Shown piece by piece: positions 57,591 through 64,000 of a DNA stretch of 64,000 bases (the stretch's first letter is position 1; every line of letters starts with the position of its first letter). Position numbers and translations under genes: made by a program. This DNA comes from Phanerochaete sordida. Taxonomy: Eukaryota > Basidiomycota > Agaricomycetes > Polyporales > Phanerochaetaceae. A model generated the notes under the pieces. The model worked only from the letters and a program-made list of their open reading frames with translations. It had not been told where the DNA came from and did no database searches. The stretch covers positions 1-64,000 of the forward strand of contig BPQB01000016.1 of the NCBI GenBank assembly GCA_019973155.2, read 5' to 3'.

Positions 57591-58999
57591 ATGGGCGACA
57601 TCGAACGTGGATGCGATGGCGAGTCCCCGGGCTGTGTTACGTGGTCCGCGCAGGCATCGCCAGGCAACAGCTCAGGAACCTCTGTCGAACCTCCCAATGG
57701 ATTCGTCTCTCCCGCACTCTCCCTCATCACGCTTGACGACGAAATATCCCAGGCATTGACCTTCGACCTGTACGGCAGGGCTCTGAACGTCAAGTCGAGA
57801 GTTTACATGCTGCCAGCTGACGACGCGGAATTTGCCCGCCAAGGTAAGCATGCTATGGACTGTTTAGCACCTTCATGCAGCTCTGACGACATGAGGGACC
57901 TTGAAGACCGTTTACATGATTTGATCGAGGAGCTTGGCTCTGCTGATTGCGAGGACGAACTTGAGGAGGCACTCAGGGAGACGCCTGGCGTTCAAAAGGC
58001 GGTGTTGGATATTGGGCACGGTAGCGGTAGATGGTATGTCAAGTTGATCCTGTCTTAATGTCGAATCTACTGAACGACATGTATAACAGGATGCTCGACG
58101 TCGCTCTTAAGTATAGTCACGTCGACGTCGTGGGCATCGACCTTGTCCCTCCCCCGGTAACGTGCAAAGATGGGCGCTGCCCAAGCATCGGTCTGCACTA
58201 CATCCACCCAACCTGCCGTCACATGCCCTCGAACTGCCGGTATGTCACGTCAGCCTCATCATGCAAACCGCCTGTTTAAACGGCCGTCCAGCACCGAGGT
58301 GGACGACGTGAACTCAGAGATGCACCACTTCGAGAACTCTTTCAACGTGGTTCACGCTCGTTTTGTCGCAGCTGGCGTACGTTCTTGGCCTGGATGCAGG
58401 CAATAGCCCTGGCGACTGACTGTGACTGGTTACTAGATTACGGACTACAGGCGGCTGATCGACACGATGACCCGGATGTTGCTGCCGGGGGGTGTCATTG
58501 ACATCATGGAAGCGGAACTGGTGATCTACGATGCCAAAATGCGGCCCATACCTACATCTCGCAGCGCCCTTGCCCGCTGGCTGACCCTGGTTGTCACCGT
58601 GATCAGACAGCTCGGCGGCGAGCCTGACGCAGCGGCGCACCTGGCCGAATGGGTCGCCTTGCACGAAGACTATGAGCAGGTCGCTGTCCATGAATGGTGG
58701 GTCCAAACGTCCCCGTGGTCCCTCGGAAGGGACATGGAGTCACAGAGAAGGAATGCCCACGGCATCGGCATGAGGGACAACCTGCTGGTAAGCATGCGTT
58801 GCATATGAGTGTGTACACTATGATTCTGAGATGCCCGTAGGCCCTGCTTTTCTCTGCCCGTCCCATGTTGCTGCACGCAGGTGTGTCAGAGCTTCTGCTC
58901 GCCTTCATGGAGGGTGAAGCCCGTGCAGAGCTTCTGGCTGCGGAAAAGCCCTCCTATATCCGGCTTCTGCGGGCCCAGGCTTGTAAGGTCACGCTGTAG
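57591..58999 (+). CDS. SAM-dependent methyltransferase (LaeA-like)
   Basis: From the ATG at 57591 (MGDIERGC) the protein has a Ser/Thr-rich leader, then NVKSRVYMLPADDAEFARQ, the entry motif of basidiomycete LaeA-like methyltransferases. The SAM-binding motif I is AVLDIGHGSGRW. Two bases of the Trp codon are supplied before an intron (about 58034-58089) that leads to MLDVALKY and VVGIDLVPPPV. Later exons carry EVDDVNSEMHHFENSFNVVH, ARFVAAG, TDYRRLIDTMTRMLLPGG and WWVQTSPWSLGRDM. The last exon (from 58840) ends YIRLLRAQACKVTL with TAG 58997-58999. The frame is open with five plausible introns. An upstream ATG at 57369 would add a hydrophobic N-terminus and is less likely. Such proteins modify small molecules or act in regulation; the substrate is unknown. 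Confidence 0.75.
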
Positions 59000-59936
59000 G
59001 GCTCTCATCATAGCGCACTTTTCCCGTCCCTGTCCCAGTGCTCGTGTGCGTCTCGTGTCTCATGTCAATTTCTTGGTGTCTCTCTTCCTACGCTCTGTCT
59101 TGCTTACCCTCTCACCTGATGTATACAGTCTGAAAATATTATACCCCTTGCTTAGAGCTGATCAGGGCTATGTCCCGCATCTGAGTGGTCCTACAGGTCA
59201 AAGCTGGCGTGGAAACACTCGCGAACTCGAGGATCCCGACAGCTGTTGTCATGAGCGCGAGTCGCCCGCGGGCATGCTGGTCCGCAGATGTGACTCATTC
59301 GTTCCCACGGAGGTCGAGCGAGTCCGTATCAAGCCCTTCGTTGCTGCACGTCATGGCATAGGTACCTGCTGGCAACCCATGGCCTCCATGACCTGGGGCT
59401 TAAGGTGCGGAAACGACGAAGGAAGCGGAGCCCAGGCCTGACGGTCTTGGGTATCCGGGGTCCTAATTGTGGGCACGGTCAGAGCTGGGCGACGCAAAGT
59501 CATCGCGCGACGCTGAGCACTTCTACATGCACAGGGAGCATTTATCAACCCTTGCTGCTCGTCCTGTCCCACGCGGATGCTACGCGCCACTTGACACGAG
59601 CCTGCCGCGCCTGCCGAAGTGCCAAGCGCTAAACGTGCATTGGCGTACGCGCGTGCTTCGCGCTCCTAGCCCTTGATCATCTCTGGCACCTTCGCTTTGA
59701 CCGCAGCATCACTTTGTCTCAATGCGATGCTCATCTCTCTCTCAGCATGGCATCAGCAAGCAGCAAGCTGGCACGAAAGACACTTTCCATACGACAAATT
59801 TGCCAATGCTGTCGGGATCCGTATACCAGCCGGGAGAGTCAAGAGTCAAGACCTGAGAATGCGCTGGGCTCAGGTGCACTCCTTTTTCGTGCCAATTATA
59901 TGTCGTGCTGACTATCCCGCTGCAGATGACATAACC
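59000..59936. other. Intergenic region after the methyltransferase
   Basis: Short open frames only (58881-59441 and 59405-59676 plus, 59351-59590 minus); no domain recognised. Confidence 0.35.
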
Positions 59937-60531
59937 CGAGATCTCAAATGCGCAGCATGTCGGCGTATATCGCCCGCTCAATGTGTTGACCAGCGTGGGC
60001 CAAAGCCTAAAATACTCTGGTCTTGCCGTCATTCCCGCCCTGCGAGAACCACATTTTTACACTCCCGACGTGTTGAGGGGTTCTTGCTTCCGTCACCAGC
60101 TGCCTGCAGCGCCGCAACGCCCTCCGTGGTGACCACCAGCTCATTCTAGCATCAGTGGGGGCCTGCACGTGCAGTGCGATGTGCTTCAGCCTGAGGCGCA
60201 GCACCTGCGGCACCCTTTCTGCATCACCGAAACTGAGAGCGCTGCGGTTCAAGCTGCCATGCGAGTCACCGAGATCATCGGCATACCGGAGAACGCGGAC
60301 ATCCCCGCAATCTCTCCCACCGCGTATGTCGACTCCCTTGTCATCATCGTCAACCCCTCCCCACCCAACGACCCCAGCTCGGCCCCCCAGCCGACAGCCG
60401 ACCACAGAGGGTCGCCTACTCGCTCGTGCGGCGGTCGAGGCCCGTCGAGTTCGTACCCACGCAATAGCTTGCCGCCCTTGCCCCCTGGAGTACGTCGCCG
60501 CTGCCTCCGTGCAAGCTCCGCTGCAAGATGA
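59937..60531 (+). pseudogene. Possible pseudogene, unrecognised family
   Basis: One plus-strand frame reads protein-like for nearly 200 codons (VGVYRPLNVLTSVGQSLKYS, IPALREPHFYTPDVLRGS, then PFCITETESAAVQAAMRV and EIIGIPENADIPAIS). A single TGA near 60129 interrupts it. It may be a nonsense mutation or a missed splice. The C-terminal part turns Pro/Ser-rich. No domain recognised. Confidence 0.35.
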
Positions 60532-61924
60532 CGGCATTGACACTAGTCACGCCAAGGAATCTCTGTCAGAAGCTGCAGATGTTGACCTGCCTCGCTTCCA
60601 GACTGCGGTATCCCCACATTGCGCCAGCGCCGCGTGCACAACTTTTCCCGCTACCAATTGATCATTACACTGCTGTATCTGCTGAGACTTTTTCGAGCAA
60701 TCCTAGAATGAGGGCGGACACACTTAAATTGCTGAATTCTCGCCATATGCGCTCAATGTGCGTAACGCTCCGCGCGTTACAAAGGCTCTTCAAGTGGGCG
60801 TCGTGATGCTGGCTGCTGCGCAATTGGTAAAAGTGAAGCTTCGATTACCCACGGCCGTTCCGTAAATAAGCAGGACGCATGGTGCGCCACGTCGAAGACA
60901 AATTGGACAGGTCTTGAGAGACAAAATCTTGACGCCATCGCAGGCGGAGGCATGGTGCGCTCAAACCAGCACGAGGACGGATAGCTTAGTGTGTGTCCAT
61001 TAAAACGGTCACATAGTCCATGGCGTATCGTAGGTGGGAACGTTAGGCGACGCATTCAACAGCTCACTTACCAGATTGAATATCAATTCAAAGCGGTCGT
61101 AATGGTGTTACTTACCGGAATGGTCACCTCTCCATTGCGGCGCATGGTGTCCCCTCGTTCTGCCCGCTTCTCCTCTGCTCACTACCTGGTGACAGGCGGG
61201 TCACAGGAGCGCGAGCATTGAGCTGCGACAGCCTTTAGCAGCTGCTGAACACTAATTCGTTATACTCATTCCTAGCGCTCTCGCGCTGTAGGAAGGCTGC
61301 AGCTCGGTATTGCGATGGCCTGGGACCCTGGGCACTGGGACCCCGAGGACTCTATCGCGTGAATAGCCCATGACCAGAAATCTCACCCCCTGTCATGTAC
61401 AGCTATCGCAAGCCGTCTGAGGAATATAATGGGGCGTTTTATTATTATATCGTGCTACGCATAGATCAGATCAAATTTGAGTAATACCTGCGTAGAGGGT
61501 GTCGCGTCTTTGCGACACCGGCGGCGCGCGTCCGCGTTGGGCGGCCTCGCGCCAAGCGTTGGAGAGAAGGAGGCGTACACGGGCGCAGACGTGGTTGCGA
61601 GGAACTCTGCGTTGGTGGACTTGGCGATGCAGGCAGAGAGGGCATCCAGGCCTCAATCATCGTATAAGCGATACCGCGGGCGCTCACGGGGCTCTCGGCT
61701 TTGCTGCGCGAGAAAACGGGGACCTGCGGCAGACAACGAACATTGAAAGGAAAGACTGCAGATTAGCTACAAAAGGTATCAGTTACTCCGTTAGCGCAGG
61801 GGGCAAAAACTGGGCGAAAGTGCAGCGTACGGCTTGCAATCGTGTCCTGCACGAGACCTAGCGAGCTTAGCTTGAGGCGTCCGGCAAAGCCGAAGAGAAC
61901 ACTAAATTGAGGGCGGCATGATGT
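60532..61924. other. Region without recognised genes
   Basis: No coherent gene. A plus-strand frame at 61477-61861 and its minus-strand shadows look non-coding. The interval includes the 3' flank of the minus-strand gene ending at 61925. Confidence 0.4.
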
Positions 61925-62930
61925 TTATGGGTCGTGGTACCAGCCTGGAGGTCGAGTAGAGGTGTGGTGGGCAAGCGACTCGAAAGGGTGCTCACAGGTA
62001 ACGGGCCCCGTCGTCCACATCCAGCCCGCCAGGTTTGCAATCTTGTCGCAGCCGCTCGCGAAGTCGTCGGGCACACCGTCCCCACGCGCAACACGCGTCG
62101 TCTGCAAGCAGTATAGCCCGCCGAGCGCATACGAGCGCAGCAGCACGTCCTGTCCGAATGGGCGGTGCACGATATAGTACGCGCGCAGTACGGCGGGGAG
62201 AGTGGATGCGCGCGGGTGAGGGGACGCAAAGGGCGCTGCGAGTATGAGGCCATCCTGGGAGTGTTTGGCACGCGTCTAGGTGATGGAGAAAGAAGGCGCA
62301 CCTCGACGCGCTGTGCCGCACCAGAACCGAGGTGTGGCGTAATCGCGTGTGTCAACGCATGCTGCGCAAGTCCGTGCAAGTAAGCATTGATGTGCGGAAG
62401 CGGGACCGCGTCGTCGTCGATGGGGACCCGGCCTGCGGTGAACCTCAGCGGGCCTGGGACCGAGTTCGTCGCCCATTTTGACGGCGTTTCGATATCTTGT
62501 GCGCGCGCCAGCAGCCATGCCTGGATGTGCGCAGAGGCTTGGGGACGTACATTGATGACGTGCTGCATGTACGTGTACCAGTCAGCGCACTGCGCGCAAC
62601 TCGTCCTGCGTAACCAAGATCACCCACGGTTCTAGATGCAGCGAGCCATACGCAGCGTTGTTCGTGACCATTCCGCCGACGTTGATCATCGCGCCAAAGG
62701 AGACAGGGCCGCAGATGAGGAACTGCGTGAGCCGTTGGTGTCCGGGCCAGAGGGGGGACGCTTCATGCAGCCATTGAGACGTGTGCACAATGTCAGGCAT
62801 TAGCGGGGTTAGCAGAACACCCATGCATTTGCCAGAGGACATCACGCACCTTCGTACCCACCCTATCCACTCCATGCATTTGCCCCTCCCTGCCACGGGC
62901 ACGGAGCGGCGCCTGAAGTCCTTGTCCTCC
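61925..62930 (-). CDS. Multi-exon protein of unknown function
   Basis: Three minus-strand exons look coding. The first (about 62850-62585) encodes MPDIVHTSQWLHEASPLWPG, FLICGPVSFGAMINVGGM and HLEPWVILVTQDELRAV. The second (about 62570-62310) encodes WYTYMQHVINVRPQASAHIQ and PLPHINAYLHGLAQHALTH, ending before GTGCGCC. The third (about 62220-61925) encodes AVLRAYYIVHRPFGQDVLLR, SYALGGLYCLQTTRVARGDG and a Cys-Trp-containing end, with stop at 61925. The N-terminus is uncertain; an earlier exon may end GKCMEWIGWVR. No domain could be named, and the 5' end may reach past 62930. The fit of the exons suggests a real gene rather than chance frames. Confidence 0.45.
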
Positions 62931-63374
62931 GACGAGGCCCCAGCAGCATTGATGAGCGATGTAGTAGGCTGTTGTGAGCATAAACGTCCCACAGGAATAA
63001 CGCATGCTGGGCGAGATAGTGTAGGTGGCTCAGTGGGGAGGAGAGGCGCGCCAGACGGATGAGAGGCGCGGACGAGAAGAATGGGCGCAGCCCGTCGGAA
63101 TTGTGAAGTCATCATTACGGTAACTAACACGATCACGACTTTTTGAATGGGGGTTCAATCCGGTAAGTAAAGAGTTGAATAAGGCGTCTATTCTTCCTAC
63201 AAATCGTACGCTATGATAGTCAATGATTTATCCCGCTCTTCCGAGTCCATGATGGTCAGTATTCTAGCCTTGGAGCGGCCCTAATTCGAACATATATGCG
63301 TACGCTTGCAGACAAGGTGCAGGATGGGCTGAAGATCTATGATTGAATCGGAGGGGCAACTAGCTAAGCTATGG
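62931..63374. other. Intergenic region
   Basis: About 440 bp between two minus-strand genes. It probably holds the promoter or first exon of the gene ending at 61925. No clear motif. Confidence 0.35.
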
Positions 63375-64000
63375 CTACGAGTCGTTGTCAGAGTACTCGT
63401 CGTCTCTCTGAGGTTCATCATCCCCGCTAATATCTGAGTCATATCCTTTCATCTCCTCTCGCTCCCGATTTGAGTACTCCTTGCTGATCTCGTCGACGTT
63501 GAGGGCCGCCGCGTCTGGCGCCGTAAACATAGCGTCATTGTCTTCATCTTCGCAGTCATCGGCGCTTTCCCTGCGCCATACATTTCCCTCGCCTGAAGCA
63601 AAGGTGCGGGCATGGGCGTGAAAATGTCCTATTCCCAGGCCCCAATGCGATCTCATGAGCAGATCTCGGTCCGAAAATCTGCAGAGGTCACACAAGATTA
63701 GGGATAATTGGCTTGTGGTAAAGGACACCCACCTTCCGACGCAGTAGCTACGCCAGTCATCTGCATCTTTAGCATGATGCGACAGCCCACTGCCTTCTAC
63801 TTGCGCCCTCAATCCGTCCCTAAACAGGGGTATCACGTGTGCTGCGCGTATAACTTGCTGAAGCTCGATGAAGCCTGTGGAGTCCGATTGACTGATAGGA
63901 GGGAACGCCAATCTCTCTAGCTCTCCAAATCTCCAATGATCTATGTCAGCGTTCGTGGTCTCGTACCAACGCACCCATAAGAAATCCAGCCGCCGCGGTT
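63375..64000 (-). CDS. Conserved-looking hypothetical protein, 3' part (runs off the window)
   Basis: The frame enters from the right edge (RWYETTNADIDHWRFGELER) and has an intron at about 63677-63730 (GTGGGTGTCC...CTCTGCAG). It continues FSDRDLLMRSHWGLGIGHFH, AHARTF and then a very acidic, Ser-rich tail (DCEDEDNDAM; YDSDISGDDEPQRDDEYSDN) to the stop at 63375-63377. This layout (a GIGH motif with an acidic tail) is familiar from uncharacterised repetitive basidiomycete proteins. That comparison is from memory and no function is known. Confidence 0.55.
   Translation of the reverse strand, partial: PRRLDFLWVRWYETTNADIDHWRFGELERLAFPPISQSDSTGFIELQQVIRAAHVIPLFRDGLRAQVEGSGLSHHAKDADDWRSYCVGRWVSFTTSQLSLILCDLCRFSDRDLLMRSHWGLGIGHFHAHARTFASGEGNVWRRESADDCEDEDNDAMFTAPDAAALNVDEISKEYSNREREEMKGYDSDISGDDEPQRDDEYSDNDS

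Noticed and set aside
1..64000. tRNA or rRNA genes
   Set aside because: No cloverleaf-like segment with A and B boxes or conserved rRNA sequence was noticed on either strand; a dedicated scan was not possible.

Overview
The window looks like nuclear DNA from a filamentous basidiomycete, probably an agaricomycete of the polypore type. The evidence is GC-rich multi-exon genes with introns of about 45-70 bp (GTRNGY donors), a Ty3/gypsy retroelement, a LaeA-like methyltransferase, and a large family of MYND zinc-finger genes of the kind that proliferates in wood-decay fungi. The taxonomic placement is inference.

Layout. 1-5.94 kb: a Ty3/gypsy element on the minus strand, with its 5' LTR at 5590-5944 and a gag-pol frame cut off inside reverse transcriptase. 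It abuts the open frame of a MYND gene directly, so it interrupts that gene. 5.9-43.3 kb: an array of about 15 copies of one gene family (roughly 560-residue proteins ending in a variant MYND finger). Eight copies look intact, one is cut by the retroelement, and the rest are pseudogenes or fragments. Three unrelated housekeeping-type genes sit among them: an Sfh5-like CRAL-TRIO lipid-transfer protein (14.3-15.5 kb), a BCH-RhoGAP protein (27.8-30.4 kb) and a ZIP zinc transporter (33.2-34.6 kb). 39.7-46.7 kb: two divergent arms of about 1.6-1.75 kb in inverted orientation enclose one MYND gene; each arm carries a copy of a small, possibly secreted protein gene, broken in the right arm. 46.8-47.3 kb: a tandem repeat. 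47.3-57 kb: gene-poor, degenerate DNA with a Ulp1/C48 peptidase remnant and a direct duplication. 57.6-59.0 kb: an intact SAM methyltransferase gene. 59-64 kb: a probable pseudogene, an unrecognised multi-exon gene and the 3' end of another gene that leaves the window.

The MYND family falls by eye into four subtypes. A1 is at 9986, 41380 and the pseudogene at 7588. A3 is at 21283, 35171 and the pseudogene at 25834. A2 is at 12237, 19016, 23567 and 37442. B is at 5945 and 15801. An A1 or A3 gene is repeatedly followed head-to-tail by an A2 gene, so the unit of amplification appears to be a two-gene cassette. One cassette, with its spacer, occurs in inverted orientation on both sides of the RhoGAP-ZIP pair. 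In every copy where the finger can be read, an intron cuts the MYND finger between the CQ and DW motifs.

Exon joins were made by eye from homologous frames, so boundaries may be off by a few bases. No database search was possible.
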